A DNA stretch of 63,864 nucleotides, taken from assembly GCF_024721265.1 (NCBI RefSeq), contig NZ_JAMXOC010000018.1:1-63864 (forward strand). Direction: 5' to 3'. Position numbers and translations under genes: made by a program. The notes beneath the pieces were generated by a model that searched no databases, had not been told where the DNA came from, and saw nothing but the letters and a program-made list of their open reading frames with translations. Positions 43,846 through 53,032 of the stretch are shown here, in pieces. This DNA is from Ohessyouella blattaphilus. Lineage in GTDB: Bacteria > Bacillota > Clostridia > Lachnospirales > Lachnospiraceae. Positions within the stretch are counted from its first letter, which is position 1. Each line of letters begins with the position of its first letter.

Positions 43846-44991
43846 TTATTTGCTCTCCTCCTCTTCGCTTTCTAAGGGTAACGATACAATAAATTGAGTC
43901 CAAAAATCGTCACTCTTCGCGCGAATGGTCCCGTGGTGCATCTCCACAATGTCTTTGGCAATCGCTAGACCAAGACCGGCACCACCGGTCTTACTAGACC
44001 GGGCGTTATCCACTCGGTAAAATTTCTCAAAGATGGTTTGGAGCATAACTGGCGGAATGGGATCTCCTTGATTACTAAAGGTAATCTCCACATTTCCCCG
44101 TTTTCTCCTGGCATGAATAATAATCGTCGAATTGTCGTAGCAATACGCGATGGCATTTCTAAGGATATTATCAAACACCCGGATTAGCTTGTCTGGATCC
44201 GCTTGGATAATCAGATTATCTTCCACTTCCACTTCGCACTGGAGATGTCTATCCTTAAGAACTGCATAGAGCTCATCCGCTAGCTGTTCTAGCATCAAGG
44301 AAAGGTTTACCGGTACCATCACTAGCTCCATCTCCTGGAGATTTAGCTTGGTCACCTCGAAAAACTCGATAAAAAGCTCCTCTAGGCGCTGGGCTTTTGC
44401 TAAGGCAATCTTCGTGTACTTTTCCCGCTCTTCGCCGGTCAGCTCTGGGTTGCTCTCTAGAAGAGATAAATAGGCCAAAACCGAGGTTAAAGGCGTCTTT
44501 AAATCATGAGCTAAAAAAAGCATTAAATCGTTCCTGCTCTTTTCTTCTTTTTCCGCCTCGATCTCTTGACGCTTGATTGTTGCCTTAATCTCATTTAAGC
44601 GCACTTCAATCGGCTTTAGTTCTGTGGTTAGGCGAATCGGTACCGCGCTATCTTCCACAACGTGCTCAATCCCGTGCTCTACTTGCATCAGATACATAAT
44701 CATCTTTGATAAAGCCACATTGAAAAAAATGGCGAACAGAATCAAAAAACCGATTAGCAAAAAGAATTCCTTATTTGCTACTATCAGCTTTTCATATAAC
44801 TCTGTCGCCGTTCCATCTGCGCTAAAGCGCACTAATATCTTGTCAAACATCTCTGTTAAACTGTTGCTGATCTTCCCGCCAGCTAAAATTTCCATAAGAA
44901 AGCCGGCGACCAATACCGTTAAGGTCGCCGCCATCAACGTTTGTAACAGGATACTAAATTTTAATTTGCGATACTTATCTCTATTCTTCAA
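43846..44991 (-). CDS. Sensor histidine kinase (VanS-like)
   Basis: A 381-residue kinase with two membrane segments (about 14-34 and 75-97) and a short outside loop. The phospho-acceptor H-box is FLAHDLKTPLTSVLAYLSLL; the N-box DNILRNAIAYCYD and G-boxes GGAGLGLAIAKDIVEMHHG follow. The layout resembles VanS-type kinases that sense envelope stress or glycopeptides; the signal cannot be read. It overlaps the regulator gene by 11 bases. Confidence 0.92.
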   Translation of the reverse strand: MKNRDKYRKLKFSILLQTLMAATLTVLVAGFLMEILAGGKISNSLTEMFDKILVRFSADGTATELYEKLIVANKEFFLLIGFLILFAIFFNVALSKMIMYLMQVEHGIEHVVEDSAVPIRLTTELKPIEVRLNEIKATIKRQEIEAEKEEKSRNDLMLFLAHDLKTPLTSVLAYLSLLESNPELTGEEREKYTKIALAKAQRLEELFIEFFEVTKLNLQEMELVMVPVNLSLMLEQLADELYAVLKDRHLQCEVEVEDNLIIQADPDKLIRVFDNILRNAIAYCYDNSTIIIHARRKRGNVEITFSNQGDPIPPVMLQTIFEKFYRVDNARSSKTGGAGLGLAIAKDIVEMHHGTIRAKSDDFWTQFIVSLPLESEEEESK

Positions 44992-45679
44992 CCTTATATC
45001 CCACTCCCCAGACGGTCTTAATAAAGTCCGATTTCCCTGTCGGTGTACTCATTTTCTCCCGCAGGTGGCGAATATGCACCATCACCGTATTGTTGCTGGA
45101 TTTATAGTACTCTTCGTGCCAAACGTTTTCAAAGAGCTCCTGGGAGCTAATCACCTTGCCGCGATTGCTGCAAAGAAGCCACAAAATGTCAAACTCAATC
45201 GGAGTTAGAGTTAGTGTCGTCCCGTTATAAACACATTCATGGGAAGCCCGGTCTAAGTAAAGACCGCCAAAGTCGATGACTTGCTCATCCTCTTTCCCCT
45301 CACCACTTGTATTATACTGGGTGTAACGCCGTAGCTGAGCCCGCACTCTCGCGGCTAGCTCCATCATGTTAAAAGGCTTAAGGATATAGTCGTCAGCCCC
45401 TAAAGTAAGCCCTGTAATTTTATCCATGTCGCTGTCTTTGGCCGTCAACATAATGACTGGGAATTTATACTCTTCCCGAATCTGCTTCAAGATTTCAAAG
45501 CCATCGATATCTGGCAACATAATGTCAAGAATCGCTAAGTCAAGAGGATTCTTGCTAATATACTCCAGCGCATCCTCCCCGTTGTAGCAAGTCTTTACTT
45601 CCGTTTCCTCACTTTGCAGATAAAGCGCAATCACGTCCGCGATTTCTCGTTCATCATCTACTACTAATATTTTATGCAT
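44981..45679 (-). CDS. OmpR/VanR-family response regulator
   Basis: A 232-residue regulator: receiver domain with acidic DDE near residue 8, phospho-acceptor Asp in LAILDIMLPDIDG and Lys in LKPF, then a winged-helix DNA-binding domain (LTPIEFDILWLLCSNRG, NTVMVHIRHLREKM, WGVGYKVE). It heads a four-gene unit with the kinase and the SbcCD-like pair. Confidence 0.94.
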   Translation of the reverse strand: MHKILVVDDEREIADVIALYLQSEETEVKTCYNGEDALEYISKNPLDLAILDIMLPDIDGFEILKQIREEYKFPVIMLTAKDSDMDKITGLTLGADDYILKPFNMMELAARVRAQLRRYTQYNTSGEGKEDEQVIDFGGLYLDRASHECVYNGTTLTLTPIEFDILWLLCSNRGKVISSQELFENVWHEEYYKSSNNTVMVHIRHLREKMSTPTGKSDFIKTVWGVGYKVEE

Positions 45680-45705
45680 ACCATCGTCCCCTAACTAATT
45701 AGCTT

Positions 45706-47097
45706 TTATAAGTCACACGTACCGGCGGTTCTTGGGAAAGGTACCACGTCACGAATGTTCCCCATACCCGTTAGGTACATTACGCAGCGTTCAAAACCTA
45801 GCCCGAAGCCAGCATGCTTTGTTGAGCCGTATTTCCGTAAATCCAGGTAGAAATCGTATTCGCCTTCGTCTAAGTTACACTCTTCCATCCGGGCTCTAAG
45901 CTTATCCATATCATCTTCCCTTTGGCTGCCCCCGATAATCTCCCCAATTCCTGGAACTAGGCAATCCATGGCTGCTACCGTCTTACCGTCCGCATTTTGC
46001 TTCATGTAGAACGCCTTAATCTCCTTCGGATAATCGGTAACAAAGACCGGTTTTTTATAGAGCTGTTCCGTCAAATATCGTTCGTGCTCTGTCTGTAAGT
46101 CACTTCCCCAAGTAACCTTAAATTCAAACTTATCATTTACTTTCTCTAAGAGCTCAATTGCCTTCGTATAGGTGATGCGCTCAAAGTCAGAGTTAAGCAC
46201 AAGCTCTAATCTCGAGGCGAGCCCTTTATCCACAAAGCTGTTGAAGAACTTCATCTCCTCTGGCGCTTCCTCCAGTACGTATTTGATAATGTACTTAAGC
46301 ATCGCTTCTGCTAGGTCCATATCATCCTCAAGATCAGCAAAGGCGATTTCTGGTTCAATCATCCAGAACTCGGCGGCGTGTCTCGTGGTATTGGAGTTCT
46401 CGGCTCTAAAAGTCGGACCAAAGGTATAGATGTCACCAAACGCCTGGGCAAAGGTCTCGCCGTTAAGTTGTCCACTAACCGTAAGGCTAGTTTCTTTTCC
46501 GAAAAAGTCTTGGCTGTAATCAGGACTTCCGTCCTCTGTTTGTGGCACATTCTTCATATCTAGGGTAGTAACTTGGAACATCTCGCCGGCTCCTTCCGCA
46601 TCGCTACCGGTGATAATTGGCGTATGCACATACACAAAGCCTTGTTCTTGGAAGAACTTGTGAATGGCGAAAGCGATCAGTGAACGGACCCGGAAAACCG
46701 CTTGAAAGGTATTGGTCCGGGGACGTAAATGGGAAATTGTTCGTAGGTACTCAAAAGAGTGGCGCTTCTTCTGCAGTGGATAATCCGGTGCGGAAGCCCC
46801 TTCTACCACTACCTCCCGGGCCTGAATTTCAAAAGGTTGCTTCGCTTGTGGCGTAGCCACTAATGTCCCGGTCACCATAAGAGCGGCCCCTACATTTTGC
46901 TTAGAAATCTGTTCAAAATTCTCCATGGTATCGTGATACACCACTTGCATCGGTTCAAAGTAAGAACCATCATTTATCACAATAAAACCAAACGTCTTGG
47001 AATCCCGTAGACTACGGATCCACCCACCAATGGTAATTTCTTTATCTAAATACTCCTGGGGATTTCTAAATACTTCTTTAATCTTTGTAATTTTCAT
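45706..47097 (-). CDS. asnS: Asparaginyl-tRNA synthetase
   Basis: A 463-residue class IIb synthetase: an N-terminal OB-fold ([23 protein letters not shown]), [25 protein letters not shown] in motif 2 and [15 protein letters not shown] in motif 3. It charges tRNA-Asn. ATG 47097 has AAAGGAGC eight bases upstream; the in-frame TTG at 47103 is too close. No T-box is seen upstream. Confidence 0.96.
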   Translation of the reverse strand: MKITKIKEVFRNPQEYLDKEITIGGWIRSLRDSKTFGFIVINDGSYFEPMQVVYHDTMENFEQISKQNVGAALMVTGTLVATPQAKQPFEIQAREVVVEGASAPDYPLQKKRHSFEYLRTISHLRPRTNTFQAVFRVRSLIAFAIHKFFQEQGFVYVHTPIITGSDAEGAGEMFQVTTLDMKNVPQTEDGSPDYSQDFFGKETSLTVSGQLNGETFAQAFGDIYTFGPTFRAENSNTTRHAAEFWMIEPEIAFADLEDDMDLAEAMLKYIIKYVLEEAPEEMKFFNSFVDKGLASRLELVLNSDFERITYTKAIELLEKVNDKFEFKVTWGSDLQTEHERYLTEQLYKKPVFVTDYPKEIKAFYMKQNADGKTVAAMDCLVPGIGEIIGGSQREDDMDKLRARMEECNLDEGEYDFYLDLRKYGSTKHAGFGLGFERCVMYLTGMGNIRDVVPFPRTAGTCDL

Positions 47098-47213
47098 GTT
47101 CAACGCTCCTTTTTCTTCATGCTCTAAGTATAAAAGATTTCGGATGCTTTGACAAACCTTTTCATTTATATTTATAATGAAAGAAATACTATAAGGAAAA
47201 AAGAGGTACCAAG

Positions 47214-47780
47214 ATGAAAGTTAAAAAAATCGCGCTACTACTTGCACTGGCATTATTACTTACAGGCTGCGGGAAATCAAAAGAAAAAACGGAAGCCGAT
47301 GAGGTGGTCTACAGAGACATTACCATCTCCGAAACCCAAAACGAATTTTTAGCTCTTGAGGACGGTTTTTTGACCAAAGATGATGAAGGGGTAAAAGACA
47401 TTAAGAAAAATGACGATGGTTCCCTCACATACACCTTAAGCGAGGAGCTCATTGAGGAATTTAAGGAAGTAACCACCGAGGATACGGATAAACTCATCAA
47501 AGATTTTACCGAAAACAAAGAAAGCTATCCTGCCTTCTATACCATTACCTATAACGATGAGCTTACTAAGTTTACTATCGGCGTAGACCCGGTGGAATTC
47601 CAGGAGATTGACGAAGAATACGCTTCTATCCTCTTTGCCTACGGAAATCTCTATCAACTATTTGACGGCGTCGTCGATGAAGACTTGCAAACTTCTATCA
47701 TCTTTGTCAATAAAGACACGGAACAAGAGTTAAAGACCATTGTCTCTACCGACTTTCACGAAGAAGTCTTACCTCAGTAA
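47214..47780 (+). CDS. Small lipoprotein of unknown function
   Basis: A 188-residue protein with a lipoprotein signal ([19 protein letters not shown], Cys19) and an acidic, Lys/Glu-rich mature domain with no family I recognise. It stands alone between divergent asnS and convergent ptsI, with its own terminator. It is probably an extracytoplasmic membrane-attached protein. Confidence 0.8.
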   Translation: MKVKKIALLLALALLLTGCGKSKEKTEADEVVYRDITISETQNEFLALEDGFLTKDDEGVKDIKKNDDGSLTYTLSEELIEEFKEVTTEDTDKLIKDFTENKESYPAFYTITYNDELTKFTIGVDPVEFQEIDEEYASILFAYGNLYQLFDGVVDEDLQTSIIFVNKDTEQELKTIVSTDFHEEVLPQ

Positions 47781-47802
47781 ACAAAAAGCATCACGTAAGG
47801 AA

Positions 47803-47835
47803 GAGCGCCCCTTTCGGTAAAAGGAGCGCTCTTTT
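47803..47835 (+). terminator. Terminator between the lipoprotein gene and ptsI
   Basis: GAGCGCCCCTTT/AAAGGAGCGCTC (one mismatch) with TTTTCTTG to the right. The leftward T-tract is weaker, so it mainly serves the lipoprotein gene but may also stop ptsI transcripts. Confidence 0.82.
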
Positions 47836-47846
47836 CTTGTTTCTCT

Positions 47847-49541
47847 TTATAAACTTTCTAAAAAGGTCTTCGCCTCTGCACACGTTTCCAACAGCTTTAG
47901 CTCTTTTGCCAGCCTTTCTGCGCACGTAAACTGATTTGTTTCTAGGACTTGCTGGCGAATTCGTAGAATCGAAGAGCCAGCCATACTTAGCTCATTCACG
48001 CCACAAGCGATAAAGAACTTGGTCAGCAGAGGGTCGGCAGCGGCCTCACCACATACTCCCCACATAATTCCGGCTCCAGCGGCAGCTTCCCCAACGCGGT
48101 GAATCATCCGTAAGACGGCGGGATCATATGTGCTATAAAGCCCCGCAACTTTTTCGTTTCCTCTATCCACACTTAAGGTATACTGAGTCAAATCGTTGGT
48201 TCCGATACTAAAGAAGTCCGCATATTTTGCAAACACATCCGCCATCATCGCAGCTGCCGGCGTCTCAATCATCATTCCCACCTCGATTTGCTCATCAAAA
48301 GGAATGTCCTGCTCTTTAAGCTCTGCCTTCGCTTCTGACACTAGGGCTAACCCCTCTTTAAATTCCGCTACTGTGGTAATCATCGGCAACATAATCTTTA
48401 CTTTGCCATAAGCAGATGCGCGCAAAATCCCCCGTAGCTGAATTTTAAATAGCTCCTGGTGCTCTAAGCAGTAACGAATGGCTCGGTACCCTAGGAAGGG
48501 GTTCTCTTCCTTACCAATGCCTAGATAAGCAATCTCTTTATCACCACCAACGTCAAGAGTCCGAATAATTACCGGGCCCGGGGCAAATGCCTGAGCTGCC
48601 TTCTGGTATAGAGCAAACTGCTCGTCTTCACTAGGGGCTGATGAGCGGTCCATATAAAGAAACTCTGTCCTAAAAAGACCTACCCCTTCCCCATCGGCAG
48701 CGAGTGCTGGCCCAATATCTAGTTCAAGACCGATATTTGCCAGAAGCTCTACCTCTTTTCCATCCTTCGTAACACTCGCCTGTCCCCGGTACACTTCCAG
48801 CCGCTTAAGTTCATCCTGAAAATCCCTTTGGCGCTTAGTAAATTCGGCACACTCTTCTTCACTTGGAGAAAATAGTACTTCTCCCGTTGTGCCATCAAGA
48901 ATCACGGCCATGCCGTCGGTGATATCCTGTACGCCTACATTGACGACGGCAGGTAAAGCTAAAGACCTAGCAATAATTGCCATATGAGCTGTCTTGCCGC
49001 CTACATTAGTCACAATACCGACAACACTTTCCGGATTAATCGAAGCCGCCACCGAAGTACTTAACTCCTGGGCCACTAGTACCGTTCCCGGCTTGGCATC
49101 ACTCACATCGATTAGCTCTTTACCGCCGAGAACCCTTAGTAGATTTTGGCGTAAGTCCTTTAAATCGGTGGCTCTTAGCTCTAAAAGCTCATCGCCACTC
49201 ATTAGAAAGAGCTGAATGAACTGTTCAAATACTTGATGAACGGCGTATTCACTAACCGTCTTTTCCTGGGTAATAATCTTTTCAATTTCCGGTACCAGCG
49301 CCGGATCCGCCAAAAGATCCAAATGACTCTGAAGGATTTCTCCTTGTTCATGGCCAAGCTTCGCCACCTTTTTTTCCAAATAGGCTTTCAGGCCGTCAAT
49401 ACTTGTATGCAGTCTATTCACTTCGTCCGCTAGGGACTCTTCGTCCACCGCTTTTTTGCTTACATCGAAAACAATTTCCTCAATAACAAGGGTAGTTCCT
49501 ATACCGATTCCGGCGGACACCCCCAGTCCGTTTCTCTTCAT
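47847..49541 (-). CDS. ptsI: PTS enzyme I
   Basis: A 564-residue phosphoenolpyruvate-protein phosphotransferase. The phospho-histidine segment is GGKTAHMAIIARSLALPAVV; the PEP-binding domain has GVGLFRTEFLYMDR, LGYRAIRYCL and the IGTNDLTQYTLSVDRGN signature. It takes phosphate from PEP and gives it to HPr. Three bases separate it from ptsH. Here it closes the chitobiose-type operon rather than forming a separate ptsHI unit. Confidence 0.96.
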   Translation of the reverse strand: MKRNGLGVSAGIGIGTTLVIEEIVFDVSKKAVDEESLADEVNRLHTSIDGLKAYLEKKVAKLGHEQGEILQSHLDLLADPALVPEIEKIITQEKTVSEYAVHQVFEQFIQLFLMSGDELLELRATDLKDLRQNLLRVLGGKELIDVSDAKPGTVLVAQELSTSVAASINPESVVGIVTNVGGKTAHMAIIARSLALPAVVNVGVQDITDGMAVILDGTTGEVLFSPSEEECAEFTKRQRDFQDELKRLEVYRGQASVTKDGKEVELLANIGLELDIGPALAADGEGVGLFRTEFLYMDRSSAPSEDEQFALYQKAAQAFAPGPVIIRTLDVGGDKEIAYLGIGKEENPFLGYRAIRYCLEHQELFKIQLRGILRASAYGKVKIMLPMITTVAEFKEGLALVSEAKAELKEQDIPFDEQIEVGMMIETPAAAMMADVFAKYADFFSIGTNDLTQYTLSVDRGNEKVAGLYSTYDPAVLRMIHRVGEAAAGAGIMWGVCGEAAADPLLTKFFIACGVNELSMAGSSILRIRQQVLETNQFTCAERLAKELKLLETCAEAKTFLESL

Positions 49542-49544
49542 GTG

Positions 49545-49808
49545 TTATTCTCCCAAACCACTTTCAATCGCTTCCACAGCGGCCTTCATACAAGCTTCCT
49601 CATCTGCGCCACAGACAATCAGCTCCACCTCATCCCCGCATTTGATCGAGGCACTGAGAACACCTAGCATACTTTTCGCGTTAAAATCATCACCGTTTGC
49701 CCGCAGGGTTACCTCAGACTCAAAACCTGTTATCACCTTTACAAAAACCCCAGCGGGACGCATATGTAATCCCGAAGGATTTGTCACTTTTACTTTTCTG
49801 TTAATCAT
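49545..49808 (-). CDS. ptsH: Phosphocarrier protein HPr
   Basis: An 87-residue HPr with His15 in GLHMRPAG (Met instead of the usual Ala next to it) and the regulatory serine in NAKSMLGVLSASIKCGDEV. It passes phosphate from enzyme I to EIIA proteins; the serine suggests control by HPr kinase and CcpA. It follows nagB by 13 bases. Confidence 0.95.
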   Translation of the reverse strand: MINRKVKVTNPSGLHMRPAGVFVKVITGFESEVTLRANGDDFNAKSMLGVLSASIKCGDEVELIVCGADEEACMKAAVEAIESGLGE

Positions 49809-49821
49809 CTTTCACTCCTCC

Positions 49822-50529
49822 TTAATCTGCATAGATAATGGTTGTTTGCGGGTGTAGTTGCAAAATGCTAGCCGGCATTTGCGGGCTTACCTCACCGCTA
49901 AGCAACTTTTCAATTGCTTCCTTTTTATCCGCTCCATAAGCGATTAAGAGAATCTTTCGCGCTTTCATAATTGTTCCAATCCCCATACTAATCGCTTCTT
50001 TTGGCACTTCCGCAGAGCTGTCAAAAAATCTCGTATTAGCCTCTATCGTACTCTCGGTTAGTTTTACAACCGAAGTCTCTTTTCCGAAAATCGAATCCGG
50101 TTCGTTAAAGCCGATATGACCATTCCTACCCAGTCCTAAAAGCTGTAGGTCAACACCGCCAGCGGCGCCAATGGCCTCTTCGTAGCGGCGACACTCTGCC
50201 GTCGCATCCGCTGCTACTCCGGACGGAATATGGGTGTTCTCCTCTTTAATATTCACTTTGGAGAATAAATTCTCTTTCATGAAATAGTGGTAACTCTGTG
50301 AATGGTCTTTTCCCAAACCAACGTACTCATCTAAGTTAAAAGTAGTCACCTGACTAAAATCAATGGTCCCCTCTTGATACAGGCGAATCAGCTCGGCATA
50401 CGTTCCTAGTGGGCTACTGCCAGTGGCAAACCCCAGAACACTATCCGGTTTTTCTAGCATCTGTCCGGCAATCATAACCGCTGCCTTTTTATTTAATTCC
50501 TCTACACTCTTTGCCTTAATTACATTCAT
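49822..50529 (-). CDS. nagB: Glucosamine-6-phosphate deaminase
   Basis: A 235-residue NagB: GFATGSSPLGTYAELIRLYQEG, TFNLDEYVGL, GLGRNGHIGFNEPDS. It turns glucosamine-6-P into fructose-6-P and ammonia. It follows the phospho-glycosidase gene by 15 bases and is the exit of the pathway to glycolysis. No nagA is present; the ChbG-like gene may supply deacetylation. Confidence 0.95.
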   Translation of the reverse strand: MNVIKAKSVEELNKKAAVMIAGQMLEKPDSVLGFATGSSPLGTYAELIRLYQEGTIDFSQVTTFNLDEYVGLGKDHSQSYHYFMKENLFSKVNIKEENTHIPSGVAADATAECRRYEEAIGAAGGVDLQLLGLGRNGHIGFNEPDSIFGKETSVVKLTESTIEANTRFFDSSAEVPKEAISMGIGTIMKARKILLIAYGADKKEAIEKLLSGEVSPQMPASILQLHPQTTIIYAD

Positions 50530-50544
50530 TTACACACTTCTCTC

Positions 50545-51864
50545 CTATCTGTTAAATTGTGGTAGATAATCCTTATGAGCCTCCATTAGCTCTTCAATTA
50601 CCGCTTTCGCCACCTTATCTGAGGTCGTTAGCGGATTGATAGAAAGGGCTAGAAGAGCCTTGTCTCTATCCCCAGTTACCGCGGCCTCTACAGTCATCCG
50701 TTCAAAAGACTTTATCTCCTGAACCAAGCCGTTAACCGCTACTGGTAGATGTCCAATATTAAGCGGCACCGGCCCTTCTCCCGTAATTATACAACTACAT
50801 TCTATCGCACTGTCGTCAGGAATACCAGCAATCGTTCCATTATTACGGGTATCTACCGTCTGAATATCCCTCTTGTCCGTATAGATAGATTCAATCAACG
50901 AACAAGCGGCATCGGAGTAATAGGCACCGCCGCGCTGTTCTAACTGGGGCGGTTTGATATCTAGGTCTTCGTTTTGGTATAGAGCAAATAGCTCCTTCTC
51001 GATCTCCTGTACCTTTAGCGCCCTCACAGCCCCTTCTTTCAGCTGCACCAGCTCTTCTTTTAGCTGCTCATCCTTGCGATAATAGTAGCTGTGGTACGGA
51101 CATGGGAGCACGCCTAAAGCCCTAATAAACTCCCGTTCATAGCTTACTGGCATAATATTCTTCATGGTCATCGCCATACCCTTTTCCGGATCGGTAGATA
51201 GCTCTAAGACCTGCCCCGTTACATCCTTGCCTTTTAAGAAAATCTGTAAGGCGTACACTAAGTGATTAAGCCCGCCAAAGCGCACCCACACATCCTCTTT
51301 TGGAACCTCAAGCAGTTTGGCAATATCCATCTCCATATGAATGGGAACGTTGCACAGTCCAATGACCTTTTTAATCTGCCCATAGCGAAGACAAGCTTCC
51401 GTTACCATTCCTGCCGGATTGCTAAAGTTAATCAGCCACGCCTCTGGGCAAAGCTCCTTCATATCCTTCGTAATCTCTAGAATCACCGGGATTGTCCGGA
51501 AGGCTTTGAACATGCCGCCGGCACCATTGGTCTCCTGTCCCAGAAGTCCATGCTTTAGAGGAATCTGCTCATCTAGACCCCGGGCCTTTAACTGCCCCAC
51601 CCGAATCTGAGTAGTAACAAAATCAGCACCTGCAAGAGCTTCTCTTCGGTCTAAGGTCAAATGAATAGCAATCGGTAATCCTGATTTTTTAACCATGCGT
51701 TTGGCTAGATTTCCTACCGTTTCTAATTTTTCACGGCCTTCTTCAATATCTACCAGCCAAATTTCCCGAACCGGCAACGATTGGTAGCGTTTGATAAACC
51801 CTTCGATCAGCTCTGGCGTGTAGCTTGAACCGCCACCGATGGTAACAATTTTTACTCCTTCCAT
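50545..51864 (-). CDS. GH4 6-phospho-beta-glucosidase (ChbF/CelF-like)
   Basis: A 439-residue NAD- and metal-dependent glycosidase of family GH4: KIVTIGGGSSYTPELIEGF Rossmann loop, NFSNPAGMVTEA, metal ligands in GLCNVPI (Cys) and GGLNHL (His). It would hydrolyse phosphorylated cellobiose or mono-deacetylated chitobiose-6-P. The neighbours (ChbG-like deacetylase and NagB) favour chitobiose. Confidence 0.92.
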   Translation of the reverse strand: MEGVKIVTIGGGSSYTPELIEGFIKRYQSLPVREIWLVDIEEGREKLETVGNLAKRMVKKSGLPIAIHLTLDRREALAGADFVTTQIRVGQLKARGLDEQIPLKHGLLGQETNGAGGMFKAFRTIPVILEITKDMKELCPEAWLINFSNPAGMVTEACLRYGQIKKVIGLCNVPIHMEMDIAKLLEVPKEDVWVRFGGLNHLVYALQIFLKGKDVTGQVLELSTDPEKGMAMTMKNIMPVSYEREFIRALGVLPCPYHSYYYRKDEQLKEELVQLKEGAVRALKVQEIEKELFALYQNEDLDIKPPQLEQRGGAYYSDAACSLIESIYTDKRDIQTVDTRNNGTIAGIPDDSAIECSCIITGEGPVPLNIGHLPVAVNGLVQEIKSFERMTVEAAVTGDRDKALLALSINPLTTSDKVAKAVIEELMEAHKDYLPQFNR

Positions 51865-51876
51865 GGTATCTCCTCT

Positions 51877-52626
51877 CTATAGCTCTGCGTATGAACACAG
51901 ATCAATCTGCTCTTCTCTAATTAACGTTTGCAAACGGGTATCTGTCAAAGTTCTCAGTTCAAAGATTCGCGGGACATTGTAAGAGCTGCGCTCATACAAA
52001 TCGGCATCTACATAGGCTGGGTGACACATAATCTCTGCACTGTCGTACTTACTACCGCAAAGCACTCCCCTTAACGTATCTAGCGTCGCCCCTTCACTGT
52101 AAAAGCCATCATCAAAGTGAGCAACTGACTTGAGGGAAGCATATTCTTCTCCTAAACTACTTCGGTCATAAAGACGTACCTTAAGCTTATATTTCTTAGC
52201 CACCTTTAAAAACACCGGCAAGAGTCCTGCTAATGTATGGGTATGGTGGTGAGAATCTAGATGGGTAATCTCAATCCCGGCACCGCTCACCTTCTGAATT
52301 TGCAGCTCGTACTCTCGTTCCACTTCTGTTAAGTCAAGCTCTCCTGCCGAAGCTTTCCCCGTCAGCTCACCAAGCTTTAAAAAGTTGCCCGCACTATCAA
52401 TCAGGGTCTGATACCCCTCGCCTAGCGGTTTCCCTGCGGTCAAGGTAAGGTGTACCCCAATCCTTAAGCCTGGGTGGCGCTGATGGAGAGCCACCGCGTG
52501 GTCAAAACCTGGCATCTGGGCCATCATCGAGGTCGAACGCACCACTCCCTGTTCGTAAGCCTCACATATCCCTAAGTTAACGGCTTTAGAAAGCCCAAAA
52601 TCATCTGCATTAAAAATAACTTTCAT
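51877..52626 (-). CDS. chbG: YdjC/ChbG-like carbohydrate deacetylase
   Basis: A 249-residue YdjC-family enzyme: VIFNADDFGLSKAVNLGI with the metal-binding Asp pair, RIGVHLTLTAGKPL, and HLDSHHHTHTLAGLLPV. ChbG removes one acetyl group from chitobiose-6-P so that ChbF can cleave it. It sits between EIIA and the GH4 gene. Confidence 0.92.
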   Translation of the reverse strand: MKVIFNADDFGLSKAVNLGICEAYEQGVVRSTSMMAQMPGFDHAVALHQRHPGLRIGVHLTLTAGKPLGEGYQTLIDSAGNFLKLGELTGKASAGELDLTEVEREYELQIQKVSGAGIEITHLDSHHHTHTLAGLLPVFLKVAKKYKLKVRLYDRSSLGEEYASLKSVAHFDDGFYSEGATLDTLRGVLCGSKYDSAEIMCHPAYVDADLYERSSYNVPRIFELRTLTDTRLQTLIREEQIDLCSYAEL

Positions 52627-52704
52627 AAAATAATTACCTCATTTATACCAGAAAGGCTGTCACAAAGATTCCTCCTTATGTAACAGCCTTTTTGCTTGCG
52701 GATT

Positions 52705-53019
52705 CTAGGAATCCAGTTTCCCGTATAATTCAACCATCTCTGCCGCCAAATCCTTTGCCAGAATCGCCGTCATCACATGGTCTTGTGCATGTACCATAAA
52801 CAGATCAATCTCTGTCTTATTACCTTTTGCTTCATTTTGAATAAGTCCTGTCTGCGTACCATGAGCTCTAGAAATATCTTCATTGGCTCGCTCAAGGGCT
52901 GCACGTGCCTCCTCCATTTTGCCTTCTCTCGCTAGGGCAATCGCTTCAAGCGCGCTACTTTTCGCGCTTCCGGCATCGACGATTAAGTTCATTACTAGCA
53001 TTTCTCTTTCTTGATCCAT
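52705..53019 (-). CDS. PTS lactose/cellobiose-family EIIA (ChbA-like)
   Basis: A 104-residue all-helical EIIA. The phospho-histidine region is DLFMVHAQDHVMTAILAKDLAAE near residues 73-95, and the first helix pair (MNLIVDAGSAKSSALEAIALA) is typical. It takes phosphate from HPr and passes it to EIIB. A 78-base gap with a hairpin-like CTGTCACAAAG/CTGTTACATAAG pair separates it from chbG. Confidence 0.93.
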   Translation of the reverse strand: MDQEREMLVMNLIVDAGSAKSSALEAIALAREGKMEEARAALERANEDISRAHGTQTGLIQNEAKGNKTEIDLFMVHAQDHVMTAILAKDLAAEMVELYGKLDS

Positions 53020-53032
53020 CTTACAACCTCTC

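Noticed and set aside
44573-45208. 211-codon rightward open frame
   Set aside because: Antisense to the histidine kinase and regulator genes, composition of a shadow frame.
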